64,000 nt of DNA from Sulfitobacter sediminilitoris (GTDB lineage Bacteria; Pseudomonadota; Alphaproteobacteria; Rhodobacterales; Rhodobacteraceae): NCBI RefSeq assembly GCF_010667575.1, contig NZ_JAABNT010000001.1, positions 1 through 64,000 of the forward strand. The letters are read 5' to 3'. This document shows positions 35,809 through 45,541 of this stretch, one piece after another (positions within the stretch are counted from its first letter, which is position 1; every line of letters begins with the position of its first letter). The position numbers were made by a program, and so were the translations under genes. The notes below the pieces were generated by a model, which was given only the letters and a program-made list of their open reading frames with translations, had not been told where the DNA came from and did not search any database.

Positions 35809-37143
35809 CTAAAGATAGTCCGAGCGTTGCAGACCATACTTCGCCATCTTCTCATTCAATGTCCTGCGTGGCAGGCATAGCTCGTCCATAACGCTGGCAA
35901 TTGATCCCTTGTGACGCCGCATCGTGTTGTCGATCAGCATCCGCTCGAAGGCTTCCACATATTCCTTCAAAGGCTTGCCCTCTGTCGTCATCACCGGCTG
36001 CATCTCTTCGTGATCCGACATCAGCAGCGACGCGATGGTGCCGGAACCGCGCCGGGATTGCAGGACAGCCCGTTCCGCCACATTGATCAGTTGCCGCACG
36101 TTGCCGGGCCAAGGGGCTTGCAACAGCTGTGCCGCCTCTTGCGCGCTGACCTGCGGCGCCTCGCACCCATATTCCTCTGCGAATTGATCGGATAGGCGCG
36201 TGAACAGCGTCAGGATGTCCTCGCCGCGCTGGCGCAAAGGCGGCACCGTGATCCTGAGGGCTGCCAAACGGTAGAATAGATCGCTCCGCAACGCATCCTC
36301 GGAGGTGCGCCCCGCTTCCTGCAAGTTTGAAATCGCCACGATCCGCGTCTCAGCCGGCGTGCCCTGTTCGTTGATGACACTCAGCAACCGCGCTTGCAGC
36401 GTCTCGGACAGGGCTTCGATATCTTCCAGAACCAATGTCCCACCGCGTGCCTCTTCAATCGCGGGCAATTGCGCATCTTCAGGCTGCATCGGACCGAACA
36501 GGCGTTTGGAAAGGGCCTCTTCTTCAAAGGCACCGCAGGACACCAGAACGAATTTCTTGCCGGCCCGGGAACCCACGGCGTGAAGCGCATGAGCCACGAG
36601 CGTTTTCCCGGTGCCTGTTTCGCCATCAATCAGGACATGGCCATCCGCCTGTCCCAGATCGAGGATGTCCTCGCGCAAACGCTCCATCACCGGGCTTTGC
36701 CCGATCAGCTTTTTCATCAGCTGCCCGCCGTCTGACAACTCGCGCCGCAGCGCCCGGTTGTCCATGACGAGACGACGTGCGTTGGTGGCCTTCTTGGCCA
36801 ACTCGCTCATCCGGTCCGGGTTGAAAGGCTTTTCAAGAAAATCAAATGCGCCCACGCGCATGGCTTCGACTGCCATTGGCACATCACCATGGCCGGTGAT
36901 CATGATCACCGGCAAGGCGCTGTCATTGCCCATCAGCTTTTTCAGGAACTGCATGCCGTCCATGCCGGGCATTTTGATATCGGAAATCACGATGCCCGGA
37001 TATTCAGGCCCCAGCGTTTTCAGCGCATCTTCTGCTGATCCGAACGTCTCGGTATCGTAGCCGGAAAGCGCCAGCCATTGGCTGATCGATTGGCGCATAT
37101 CCTGTTCGTCATCGACAATCGCAATCTTCATCGCCTGAGCCAT
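35809..37143 (-). CDS. dctD: DctD-like response regulator lacking the GAFTGA loop
   Basis: A 444-residue NtrC-family protein. The receiver domain has phospho-acceptor D55 (ISDIKMPG), followed by an AAA+ domain with Walker A GETGTGKT (174-181) and a FIS-type helix-turn-helix at the end (GSIASVMDELCLPRRTLNEKM). The sigma-54-contacting GAFTGA loop is absent: LFG (215-217) runs through PMQPEDAQLPAIEEAR straight to GGTLVLEDIE, a shorter loop. Walker B reads LVLED rather than the usual LFLDE. It may therefore work without sigma-54, as Rhodobacter NtrC does. It lies five bases after dctB. Confidence 0.85.
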   Translation of the reverse strand: MAQAMKIAIVDDEQDMRQSISQWLALSGYDTETFGSAEDALKTLGPEYPGIVISDIKMPGMDGMQFLKKLMGNDSALPVIMITGHGDVPMAVEAMRVGAFDFLEKPFNPDRMSELAKKATNARRLVMDNRALRRELSDGGQLMKKLIGQSPVMERLREDILDLGQADGHVLIDGETGTGKTLVAHALHAVGSRAGKKFVLVSCGAFEEEALSKRLFGPMQPEDAQLPAIEEARGGTLVLEDIEALSETLQARLLSVINEQGTPAETRIVAISNLQEAGRTSEDALRSDLFYRLAALRITVPPLRQRGEDILTLFTRLSDQFAEEYGCEAPQVSAQEAAQLLQAPWPGNVRQLINVAERAVLQSRRGSGTIASLLMSDHEEMQPVMTTEGKPLKEYVEAFERMLIDNTMRRHKGSIASVMDELCLPRRTLNEKMAKYGLQRSDYL

Positions 37144-37147
37144 CGTA

Positions 37148-38905
37148 TCACTCCGCAGCTTCTACTGTGTTCTTTTCGCCCATGATGGGCAGTTGCATTT
37201 CAAAGACCGCGCCACCGTTCTGTCCGTTGCGCGCCGTCAGTCGTCCCCCTAGGTCGTTCACGATCCCCGACGAGATAGCAAGCCCCAACCCCACGCCGTC
37301 GCCCGCCTGTTTCGTCGTATAAAACGGCTCAAACAGCGCATCGAGGTCTTCAATCCCCGGTCCGTTATCGCGCACGGTAAGCGTCGCCGTCTCTCCGGCG
37401 GACAGGATGATCTCAACCTGCGGGTCTCTTACTGATTTGGTGGCATCAAGAGCATTGCGCAAGAGGTTGACGATAACCTGTTCAATCCGCATCCGGTCCC
37501 CGATCACCATCACCGGCTCGTCCGGCAGAATGCGCGCGATCTGCACCTTTCTCTGGCGCAGTTGCGGCTCCATCATTGACAGGGATGAAGCCAGCGCAGC
37601 CCCTATATCTACAGGCGAAAACGCTTCCTGACCTTTGCGCGCATAGGATTTGAGCTGCCGAGTGATCGCGCCCATCCTTTCGATCAGATCGTCGATACGT
37701 CCGAAGGACGACAGCGCCTCATCCGGGCGGTTGCGCCGCAACAGCAACCGCGCACCCGCCAGATAGGTTTTCATCGCGGCCAATGGCTGGTTCAACTCGT
37801 GGCTCACAGCCGCGGACATTTCTCCTAAGGCCGCCAATTTGCTGGATTGTTCCAGCGTTTGTTCGGCCACGGCGAGCGTCTCTTGCACGCGTTTCCTTTC
37901 AGCGATTTCCCGCTGTAAGGCGGCGTTCAATGCGCGAAGTTTGGCCGACTCTCGCTGAAAAATCGCCAGCCTGCCCGCTGTGCGGCGGCTCAGGAAATAG
38001 AATGTCAGTGCCAGAAGAATCGCAAATCCCATGACTTCGAGCGCCAGCACGCCGTTTACGCGCTCGCGCACGCTTTCGTAGGTCGTGTAGCTGATCATGC
38101 GCCAGCCCCGGAACGGAATGCGGTTTTCCAACCGCATGACCGCTTCGCCCTGCAGATATGCATCTGGCGGTAAGGCCGTCCAATCGGCGGTGGCCTGAAT
38201 GGCCCGCTCAATCGCGGTTTGCGGGGTGTGATTTGCCAGCGCCTCTGGCTCCGTCAGGCCGCGCCAACGGGGGGATGTCGCTAAAATGATCTGACCGGTG
38301 CTGTCCATCACAATGACAGCATCCGAAATGCCCGCCCACGCCCGCTCGAATTTTTGCAGATCCACCTCTACGGCGATCACACCCAAGGTGCTGCCACCCT
38401 CCTGGATGCGACGGGAATACATGAACTGGTACCCGCCCCCCTCACGTTGGATGGTGGTGAAGATCGTTGCATTCGACCTGATCGCATCGACGAAATACGG
38501 CTCTGACCGATGTTGCGAGCCGAGACGGTTGCGGTCCGTCGCCGCCACCGTCCGCCCATCAATGTCATACAACATCAAAGAGGCAGCACCGATTTCCTCA
38601 ACGAAAGAGATCAGTCGCTGTGTCGACAGGGAATAATCAGCATCCTTAAGCGCGTTGATCAACGAAGGATCGCGGGCCAGAAGCTGTGGCACAATAGCGT
38701 TCTGGCGCAGTTCGGCCATCAGGTTGCCGCTGTAAAGCGCAATCCGCAGTTCAGCGCGATTGCGCGTCGTGTCGGTAAATCTGTCGGTCAGCAGCTTGTT
38801 CGTGACCGAAATAACGATCACCGCGATGATCATCAAAACACCAATCGCAAGGCGCACGCGCCACGATACGGCCAGGGCAGACTTGGTATCCGATGTATCG
38901 CTCAT
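37148..38905 (-). CDS. dctB: C4-dicarboxylate sensor kinase DctB-like
   Basis: A 585-residue membrane histidine kinase. Two transmembrane helices (about 17-37 and 289-306) enclose a double-PDC periplasmic sensor of about 250 residues. A coiled linker leads to HisKA with H369 in SAAVSHELNQPLAAMKTYL, and HATPase_c with NLLRNALDA, DNGPGI and GVGLGLAIS. The NQPLAAM variant is typical of DctB. It pairs with the adjacent dctD. No DctPQM transporter genes lie in the window, so the regulated target must be elsewhere or different. Confidence 0.88.
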   Translation of the reverse strand: MSDTSDTKSALAVSWRVRLAIGVLMIIAVIVISVTNKLLTDRFTDTTRNRAELRIALYSGNLMAELRQNAIVPQLLARDPSLINALKDADYSLSTQRLISFVEEIGAASLMLYDIDGRTVAATDRNRLGSQHRSEPYFVDAIRSNATIFTTIQREGGGYQFMYSRRIQEGGSTLGVIAVEVDLQKFERAWAGISDAVIVMDSTGQIILATSPRWRGLTEPEALANHTPQTAIERAIQATADWTALPPDAYLQGEAVMRLENRIPFRGWRMISYTTYESVRERVNGVLALEVMGFAILLALTFYFLSRRTAGRLAIFQRESAKLRALNAALQREIAERKRVQETLAVAEQTLEQSSKLAALGEMSAAVSHELNQPLAAMKTYLAGARLLLRRNRPDEALSSFGRIDDLIERMGAITRQLKSYARKGQEAFSPVDIGAALASSLSMMEPQLRQRKVQIARILPDEPVMVIGDRMRIEQVIVNLLRNALDATKSVRDPQVEIILSAGETATLTVRDNGPGIEDLDALFEPFYTTKQAGDGVGLGLAISSGIVNDLGGRLTARNGQNGGAVFEMQLPIMGEKNTVEAAE

Positions 38906-38941
38906 TGCCGCACAGTACGCGCGTGCAGCACAACGCTCAAG

Positions 38942-39610
38942 TCACGCTGCTGTCAGCGCACCGGCCAATGCGCGAAAGAGCGCCACCCCGTCGGTGCCGC
39001 CGTGACCAGCATCCGCCGCCCGCTCAGGATGCGGCATCATGCCCAAGACCCGACGGTTTTCCGACAAGATGCCCGCGATATCGGCCTGCGCCCCGTTAGG
39101 ATTATCCGTATAGGTAAAGGCCACCCGGTCCTCGCCCTGAAGACGCGCGATGGTGTCCGGGTCAGCAAAGTAATTGCCGTCGTGATGGGCAATCGGAATG
39201 TTGATAATATCGCCCGCGTTATAACCCATCGTGAAATCGCTGTTAGACGTCTCGACCTTCAGGCCGACGGTCTTGCAAATGTATTTGAGCCCCGCATTGC
39301 GCAACAATGCGCCGGGCAGCAACCCTGTTTCGGTCAGAACCTGAAAGCCGTTGCAGATGCCCATGACATAGCCGCCGCGCTCCGCGTGGGCCTTGACGGA
39401 TTTAACAATCGGAGATTGCGCCGCAATCGCGCCGCACCGCAGATAGTCACCGTATGAAAATCCCCCCGGTATTCCGACGATATCAATGCCGCCGGGAAGT
39501 TCCGTGTCCTTGTGCCAGACCATCTCGACCTGCGCACCCGCGTTTTCAAAGGCGACAGCAAGATCGCGGTCGCAGTTGGATCCGGGAAATACGACGACCG
39601 CCGCGCGCAT
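38942..39610 (-). CDS. purQ: FGAM synthase subunit I (glutaminase)
   Basis: A 222-residue glutamine amidotransferase subunit supplying ammonia for formylglycinamidine ribonucleotide synthesis in the purine pathway. The nucleophile cysteine is in [22 protein letters not shown] (C at about 86), and the triad partners are in MPHPERA near the end. It works with PurS and PurL; purL is not in the window. It starts at TAATG overlapping the purS stop. Confidence 0.95.
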   Translation of the reverse strand: MRAAVVVFPGSNCDRDLAVAFENAGAQVEMVWHKDTELPGGIDIVGIPGGFSYGDYLRCGAIAAQSPIVKSVKAHAERGGYVMGICNGFQVLTETGLLPGALLRNAGLKYICKTVGLKVETSNSDFTMGYNAGDIINIPIAHHDGNYFADPDTIARLQGEDRVAFTYTDNPNGAQADIAGILSENRRVLGMMPHPERAADAGHGGTDGVALFRALAGALTAA

Positions 39611-39840
39611 TAGTAAAGCTCCACCGTGTAGGATTCGATCACCGTGTTGGCGAGCAGCTTTTCACACATCGCGTTGACGTCGGCCTCTGTCGTGCCGTCG
39701 GCCAGATCAAGCTCTATCACCTTGCCCTGCCGCACGCCGTTCACACCCTCAAAACCCATGGCATCCAGCGCGTGATGCACCGCCTCGCCCTGTGGATCAA
39801 GCACCCCGTTTTTCAACATCACATGCACCCGTGCCTTCAT
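39610..39840 (-). CDS. purS: FGAM synthase subunit PurS
   Basis: A 76-residue small subunit of the three-part FGAM synthase that bridges PurQ and PurL. The sequence [25 protein letters not shown] is the family N-terminus, and the dimer-forming strand [12 protein letters not shown] ends it. The gene sits between purC and purQ with a one-base overlap to purQ, the usual order in alphaproteobacteria. Confidence 0.94.
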   Translation of the reverse strand: MKARVHVMLKNGVLDPQGEAVHHALDAMGFEGVNGVRQGKVIELDLADGTTEADVNAMCEKLLANTVIESYTVELY

Positions 39841-39892
39841 CGCTCCGCCCCTCGCTTCATCTTTCCACTACAATTCCGCTCCGACGCCTGTC

Positions 39893-40654
39893 TCAGTTGA
39901 TCAAGGTCGGTTTGGTGATCGGCGTCGATGTCTTGGGCATCACGCCCAACCGCCGCGCAACCTCGGTATAGGCGTCTGTCAATGACCCCAGATCACGCCG
40001 GAACACATCCTTGTCCAGCTTCTGACCTGTCTCAATATCCCACAGACGGCAAGAATCAGGGCTGATTTCATCGGCGATGATCAGGCGCTGGAAATCACCG
40101 TCATAAACGCGGCCAATCTCGATCTTGAAGTCGACCAGCCTGATGCCGACGGCCATCATCACACCGGACAGGAAATCATTCACACGCAGCGCAAGGCTGA
40201 GGATGTCTTCCATATCCTGCTGGCTGGCCCAGCCAAATGCCGCAATGTGTTCTTCCGTCACCAGCGGATCGCCCAGGCTGTCGTCCTTGTAGCAATATTC
40301 GACAATCGGGCGTGGCAACTGCGTGCCTTCATCAATGCCGAGCCGCTTGGACATTGTTCCTGCTGCATAATTCCGAACGATCACCTCTAGCGGAATGATC
40401 TCGCACTGGCGAACAAGCTGCTCGCGCATGTTTAGTCGCTTGATGAAATGCGTCGGCACGCCGATCTGGTTCAGTCCGGTCATGAAAAATTCTGACAGAC
40501 GGTTGTTCAGAACACCCTTACCTTCGATCACGTCCTTTTTCTGGGCGTTAAAGGCGGTGGCATCATCTTTGAAATACTGAACAATCGTACCGGGCTCAGG
40601 GCCTTCGTACAGGATTTTCGCTTTGCCTTCGTAAATCTTCTTGCGCCGGGCCAT
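39893..40654 (-). CDS. purC: SAICAR synthase
   Basis: A 253-residue ATP-grasp-like enzyme joining CAIR and aspartate in purine synthesis. The N-terminal [14 protein letters not shown] and the block [16 protein letters not shown], with [10 protein letters not shown] and [12 protein letters not shown], are all diagnostic. The start was set at 40654, which has GAAAGGA upstream; the frame extends 13 codons further without support. It is followed by purS and purQ. Confidence 0.95.
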   Translation of the reverse strand: MARRKKIYEGKAKILYEGPEPGTIVQYFKDDATAFNAQKKDVIEGKGVLNNRLSEFFMTGLNQIGVPTHFIKRLNMREQLVRQCEIIPLEVIVRNYAAGTMSKRLGIDEGTQLPRPIVEYCYKDDSLGDPLVTEEHIAAFGWASQQDMEDILSLALRVNDFLSGVMMAVGIRLVDFKIEIGRVYDGDFQRLIIADEISPDSCRLWDIETGQKLDKDVFRRDLGSLTDAYTEVARRLGVMPKTSTPITKPTLIN

Positions 40655-40812
40655 GGGCGTCCTTTCGGGATAGCAGGCAGGGGGGCTCCCCAACCCTGTT
40701 GTGGCCCTCTTAGTCTATGGTCCCATGTCCTGCAAGCGCAGGTGGCATCTTGTCTTCTCGACCGCATATGTCCATTTTGGTAGGATACAGGTGTCACCAA
40801 GGAGTAGCCCAC

Positions 40813-41130
40813 ATGACCACGATGAAAGATCGCGAAAACGCCTTCGAAAACAAATTTGCCCATGACGCTGAAATGCAGTTCAAGGCAGAGGCACGCCGCA
40901 ACAAGTTGTTGGGTCTTTGGGCAGCCGAGCTCTTGGGAAAATCCGGTGAGGCGGCAAACGAATACGCCAAAGAGGTGATCAAGTCCGATTTCGAAGAAGC
41001 CGGTGACGAGGACGTATATCGCAAAGTGTCCGGCGATCTGGGCGACAAGGCAGATGAAACGACGATCCGTGCCAAGATGGTCAGCCTGATGGCCGAAGCC
41101 AAGGCGCAGATCATGGAAGAACACGACTGA
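40813..41130 (+). CDS. F1Fo-ATPase zeta-subunit inhibitor (DUF1476)
   Basis: A 105-residue all-helical protein. In Paracoccus, DUF1476/zeta proteins block ATP hydrolysis by F1 through an inhibitory N-terminal helix. The matching N-terminus here is MTTMKDRENAFENKFAHDAE, then FKAEARRNKLLGLWAAELLG. The start has a strong AAGGAG site. It is monocistronic with its own terminator downstream and is divergent from purC. Confidence 0.9.
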   Translation: MTTMKDRENAFENKFAHDAEMQFKAEARRNKLLGLWAAELLGKSGEAANEYAKEVIKSDFEEAGDEDVYRKVSGDLGDKADETTIRAKMVSLMAEAKAQIMEEHD

Positions 41131-41159
41131 GCCGCTTCTTTTAGCGAACTGAACAATTC

Positions 41160-41194
41160 AACGCGTCTTTCCAGCAAATGAAAGGCGCGTTTTT
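41160..41194 (+). terminator. Terminator after zeta-inhibitor gene
   Basis: A 12-bp stem with one G-U pair (AACGCGTCTTTC, 41160-41171, with GAAAGGCGCGTT, 41180-41191), an 8-nt loop and TTTTT downstream. It lies 29 bases after the stop codon. Confidence 0.88.
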
Positions 41195-41275
41195 CGTGTC
41201 CACACCAAAACATTAACGATCGCTTAAGTGCGACGGCCTATCTACCCGTCGGGGGTTCGGAGAGGGGCTTTTTGC

Positions 41276-43136
41276 ATGAAATCACTTATCAGGTCCGTCC
41301 GCTGGACGGGCGTCAGAAGGTTTGCCGTTCCATTCGGGATTATGGGGGCCTGTATTTGGCTGCTGGCAACGCGTATTGATGCGTCCACCTTCACCCAGCT
41401 TCCATCAGCGATCCGGGCCGTGCCATTAGCGCTCTGGGGGATGGCAGCAGGCTTTGCCGCCCTTAGTTTATGAGCCGTGGCGCGATATGACGGGGTTGCT
41501 CACAGACATTTTCAAACCGGCGTGCGCGCGCGCCAGGCACGGATCAGCGGGTTTGCTGCCATCGCTATTGCACAGACAGTGGGTTTCGGCATTCTTACAG
41601 GTGCTGCTGTGCGTTGGCGTATGCTGCCGCAACTCGGCCTCAGCACGGCGCTGCATCTTTCCACCTTCGTGTCCATTACGTTTATGCTCGCTTTGGCGTT
41701 CCTCACCGCCCTGGCGTGCCTGGTCCTGCCAGCCCCGGCATGGTTGACCTTGCCTGCGATTGGCGTTGCACTGCTGATCCCCGCAGCCATCCTCACCATC
41801 AGTTTTGCCCCCCTCGGCGCCCCCTTGCGGCACAGGCTACGCTTGCCCAGCTTGCGCGCCAGCGGTGCCATCCTTGGCTGGGCGGCCTTGGATATCACAG
41901 CGGCTGCGGCGGCGCTCTACTTGCTGATTCCCGCGACTGACCTGAGTTTCACATTCTTCCTGCCCGCCTTTCTCCTTGCCCTCGGAGCCGCGATGCTATC
42001 TGGCGCACCCGGCGGCGTGGGGCCCTTTGAACTGATGCTCTTTTCCTTGCTCCCCACAGTCCCGACGCCTGACCTCATTGCGGGAATCGTTGGGTTCCGC
42101 GCGCTTTACTATGCGGTACCAGCCCTGATCGGCGTTGCGATGGTGTTTTCGCCTTCCAAGTCAAATCTGACTTCGGCGGTGCAAACCCGCTCCGCACCAA
42201 TCCCTGCATCAAAAGCCGAAATCGGTGTTCTCGCGCAGAACGGCGAACGGCTGCTTCACCATGACCAAGGCACCTGTGCGCTTTGGAAAACGACGCAAAC
42301 CGCAACCATGCTCTTTGATCCACTGGCTGGCTCAGCAGCCCCTGCTTTGGACCGGCTGAAAACTGTTGCCCGGACCAGCAATCTGGTGCCATGTATCTAC
42401 AAATGCAGTGAAAAGACAGCGCTTACCACCCGCAAATTGGGATGGCGCGTCGTCCGGGTCGCCGATGACTTCCATCTCGATCTGGATACATATGACCCTG
42501 ACACCCCTGCCCGCCGTGGTCTACGGCGAAAGCTGCGCAAGGCAGAACGCGCTGGCGTTCGCATACAACGCGCCACGACCCTGCCGCTTGACGCAATGGC
42601 TGAGGTTGACGCCAATTGGCAAAGCGCACATGGCCGCGCGCGCGGCGGCAGCATGGGTCGTTTCTGTCCAGCATACCTGATCCGGCAGGAGGTCTTTCTG
42701 GCCTATCTAGGCGGTGATCTGGTCGCTTTTGCCAGCTTTCATACATCGGGGAACGGGCTTTGCCTTGACCTCATGCGCCACCTTGAGGACCTGCCAGACG
42801 GCACAATGCACTTGCTGCTTCACCATGCCATGGCACGAAGGTTACGAGGATATCAACCTCGCCGCCGTACCCAGCCTGCCAGACTGGATGCACCGGATCG
42901 CTCCTTTGCAGCGGCGATTGGACAAACCCGGCTTACGTCAGTTTAAATCCAGCTTTGCGCCCACACGACACGCCCGGTATGCAGCGGCGCCGGACTTGGC
43001 GGCCCTTGCCATCGCGCTTTGCGATATCGCGACAGAGGTGCATCAGCCCCGCCCACTCCCACAGATCAACCCACCTCATGATCAAGATGAAGATTATGAA
43101 GTTGCTTTGAATGAGCAGTTGTGGAAGGGGACATAA
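41276..43136 (+). pseudogene. Broken mprF-like gene (aminoacyl-PG synthetase with flippase domain)
   Basis: The intact reading would be about 620 residues: a multi-helix N-terminal domain (MKSLIRSVRWTGVRRF onward) and a C-terminal DUF2156 transferase. Two lesions interrupt it. TGA at 41471-41473 stands where the frame reads AALSL-stop-AVARYDG, probably a tryptophan codon. Near 42836 one extra base shifts the frame, so the conserved end (GYEDINLAAVPSLPDW, then FKSSFAPTRHARY) is read in another frame to 43136. The total length, 1861 bases, is one more than a multiple of three. MprF-type proteins make and flip aminoacyl-phosphatidylglycerol; this copy is probably dead. Confidence 0.82.
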
Positions 43137-43158
43137 AACCCCAATACAGGCATCCCCC

Positions 43159-44172
43159 ATGACCACCACCTTCACCGATCTTCTGGCCGAAAAAGGCACC
43201 CTTCTGGCAGATGGTGCCACCGGCACCAATCTGTTTAACATGGGCCTTATGTCCGGCGACGCGCCTGAGCTTTGGAACACGGATGAGCCAAAGAAGATCA
43301 TCGCGCTTTATCAAAGTGCCGTGGATGCAGGCAGCGATCTGTTCCTGACCAACAGTTTTGGGGCCAATGCCTCGCGCCTGAAACTACACGATGCGGCAAA
43401 GCGTGCGCATGAACTGAGCCGTGTCGCAGCCGAACTGGCCCGCGACGTCGCAGACAAAGCCGGGCGCCCAGTGATCGTGGCAGGTTCTGTCGGACCTACA
43501 GGCGAGATCATGGAGCCGGTGGGCACCCTCAGCCACGCCCTTGCGGTCGAGATGTTTCATGAGACCGCTGATGGGTTAAAGGCGGGCGGTGCCGACGTCG
43601 GCTGGCTTGAGACGATCAGTGCCCCCGAAGAATATACCGCTGCCTCCGAAGGATTTGCATTGGCTGGCCTGCCATGGTGCGGCACCATGAGCTTTGACAC
43701 GGCAGGCCGTACGATGATGGGCCTCACATCCGAAGGCTTGGTTGATCTGGTTGAAAAGCTTGAGAACCCGCCGCTGGCCTATGGGGCGAATTGCGGCACC
43801 GGTGCATCCGACCTGCTGCGCACCATCCTTGGTTTCGCGGGCAAAGGCAGCACGCGACCCATCATCGCCAAGGGCAACGCGGGTATCCCGAAATACGTTG
43901 ATGGCCATATCCACTATGATGGGACACCCGAATTGATGGGGCAATACGCGGTCATGGCCCGCAATTGCGGCGCGTCGATCATTGGCGGATGTTGCGGCAC
44001 CATGCCGGAACATCTGCGCGTCATGCGCGAGGCGCTGGACACCACGCCAAAAGGCAGCGCGCCTGAACTGGCAGAGATTGTAGCCGCACTGGGAGACTTC
44101 TCATCCGCGAGCGACGGCACCGACGATGCTGGTCCCAAACGTGCGCCACGACGCGGACGCCGGCGCGGATAA
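43159..44172 (+). CDS. bmt: Homocysteine S-methyltransferase module (Bmt)
   Basis: A 337-residue TIM-barrel enzyme of the Pfam homocysteine S-methyltransferase family. The zinc-ligand cysteines are C212 (YGANCGTG) and C278/C279 (GGCCGT). The N-terminal GTLLADGATGTNLF and NSFGANASRL blocks are typical. It is usually annotated betaine-homocysteine methyltransferase. In Rhodobacterales with a split MetH it also serves as the homocysteine domain, which fits the corrinoid protein and DUF1638 genes 9-11 kb downstream. The C-terminal 25 residues are basic (KRAPRRGRRRG), an unusual tail. The start was set at 43159. Confidence 0.9.
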   Translation: MTTTFTDLLAEKGTLLADGATGTNLFNMGLMSGDAPELWNTDEPKKIIALYQSAVDAGSDLFLTNSFGANASRLKLHDAAKRAHELSRVAAELARDVADKAGRPVIVAGSVGPTGEIMEPVGTLSHALAVEMFHETADGLKAGGADVGWLETISAPEEYTAASEGFALAGLPWCGTMSFDTAGRTMMGLTSEGLVDLVEKLENPPLAYGANCGTGASDLLRTILGFAGKGSTRPIIAKGNAGIPKYVDGHIHYDGTPELMGQYAVMARNCGASIIGGCCGTMPEHLRVMREALDTTPKGSAPELAEIVAALGDFSSASDGTDDAGPKRAPRRGRRRG

Positions 44173-44191
44173 TCAGACGCGGCTGCCTTCT

Positions 44192-45541
44192 TCAGGCTGC
44201 CGCCGCCAGACCCGCATCCAATGCAGACAGGATCACATCAGCCTCATCCTCCGAGATGATCAGCGATGGGGAGAGGATCAAATTCGGCCCGGACACCCGG
44301 ACCATCGCCCCATGCTGATAGGCTGTTTCCTGAACCACACCAGCCCTGCCTCCGTCAATCGGGGTCTTCTTTGCCCGGTCGCTGACCATCTCAATTGCCG
44401 TCATCAAACCATGCCCGCCGCGTACGTCGCCGATGATGTCATATTTCTCCATCAAGGCTTTGCACCCATCAAAGAGCTGGTTTCCCCGCGCGGATGCGTT
44501 TTCGATCACATTGAGACGCTTGGTCTCTGCCAGACAGGCCAAAGCAGCCGCCGCACCGACCGGATGGCCCGAATAGGTATAGCCGTGCGAGATACGCGCA
44601 TCCGGATTGTTCTCGAACGCATCGACCATCCTGTCGCCCAGCATCACAGCGCCAAAGGGAAAGAACCCGTTGGTGATGGCTTTGGCTGTGCACATCATGT
44701 CAGGCTGGATGCCCCAGAGACGCGCCCCTGACCATGCACCCGTGCGGCCATAGGCGGTAATCACCTCGTCCGTGATCAGCAATATGCCGTGACGTGCGCA
44801 AATCTCGGCCACCATGGGCGCGAAGCTTTCATGCGGGGGGATTACACCGCCTGCCCCCAGAATCGGCTCCATGATCATGGCCGCGATGGTATTTGCCCCC
44901 TGAAACGCGATCTCGTCCTCAAGTGCTGCCGCACAGAGTTGCGCCAGCCTGGCAGGGTCACTCTCGTTGAAAGGATTGCGGTAGGTATAGGGCGCGGGGA
45001 TGTGAAAGCAGCCGGGCATCAACGGCTCGTAAGCGTTGCGGAAGTTGGCATTTCCGTTGACGCTGGCAGCCCCCATGTGGGTGCCATGATAGCCCTTCTT
45101 GAGGCTCAGAAACTTAGTCCGTCCCGATGCGCCGCGGAGCTTGTGGTACTGACGCGCAAGACGCAAAGCTGTTTCAACGGAGTCGGATCCACCAGACGTA
45201 AAGAACGCCCGTTTCATCCCATCAGGAGCAAAGAATTCGGCCAGTTCGTAGGACAATTCAATCACAGCATCGTTGGTCGTTCCGCGAAACGTCGAATAAT
45301 AGGGCAGCTTGGCCAGCTGATCCGCAATCGCGTCTTTGACCGGTTGGCAGGAATAGCCAAGGTTCACATTCCACAGACCGCCTACCGCGTCGACCACATC
45401 ATGTCCGTCAATATCCGTGATCCGCACACCATGCGAGCCTGTGATGATCTTGGGCGGTTGGTGATGACTGTCGTCGGGCGAGGTCATCGGATGCCAGAAA
45501 TGGCGCGCGTTGTTTTCTTTCAGGAAATTTGAATCTTTCAT
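44192..45541 (-). CDS. Class III omega-aminotransferase
   Basis: A 449-residue PLP enzyme of the class III group. The PLP lysine is K287 in MCTAKAITNGFFPFGAV, the aspartate is in LLITDEVITAYGRTG, and FTSGGSDSVETALRLARQY is the cofactor phosphate region. Such enzymes act on beta-alanine, GABA, taurine, putrescine or similar omega-amino groups; close relatives are called taurine- or beta-alanine-pyruvate aminotransferase. The start overlaps the IclR stop (ATGA, 45541-45538). The aldehyde dehydrogenase, importer and Tm-1-like genes diverge from it, suggesting one pathway. Confidence 0.88.
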   Translation of the reverse strand: MKDSNFLKENNARHFWHPMTSPDDSHHQPPKIITGSHGVRITDIDGHDVVDAVGGLWNVNLGYSCQPVKDAIADQLAKLPYYSTFRGTTNDAVIELSYELAEFFAPDGMKRAFFTSGGSDSVETALRLARQYHKLRGASGRTKFLSLKKGYHGTHMGAASVNGNANFRNAYEPLMPGCFHIPAPYTYRNPFNESDPARLAQLCAAALEDEIAFQGANTIAAMIMEPILGAGGVIPPHESFAPMVAEICARHGILLITDEVITAYGRTGAWSGARLWGIQPDMMCTAKAITNGFFPFGAVMLGDRMVDAFENNPDARISHGYTYSGHPVGAAAALACLAETKRLNVIENASARGNQLFDGCKALMEKYDIIGDVRGGHGLMTAIEMVSDRAKKTPIDGGRAGVVQETAYQHGAMVRVSGPNLILSPSLIISEDEADVILSALDAGLAAAA

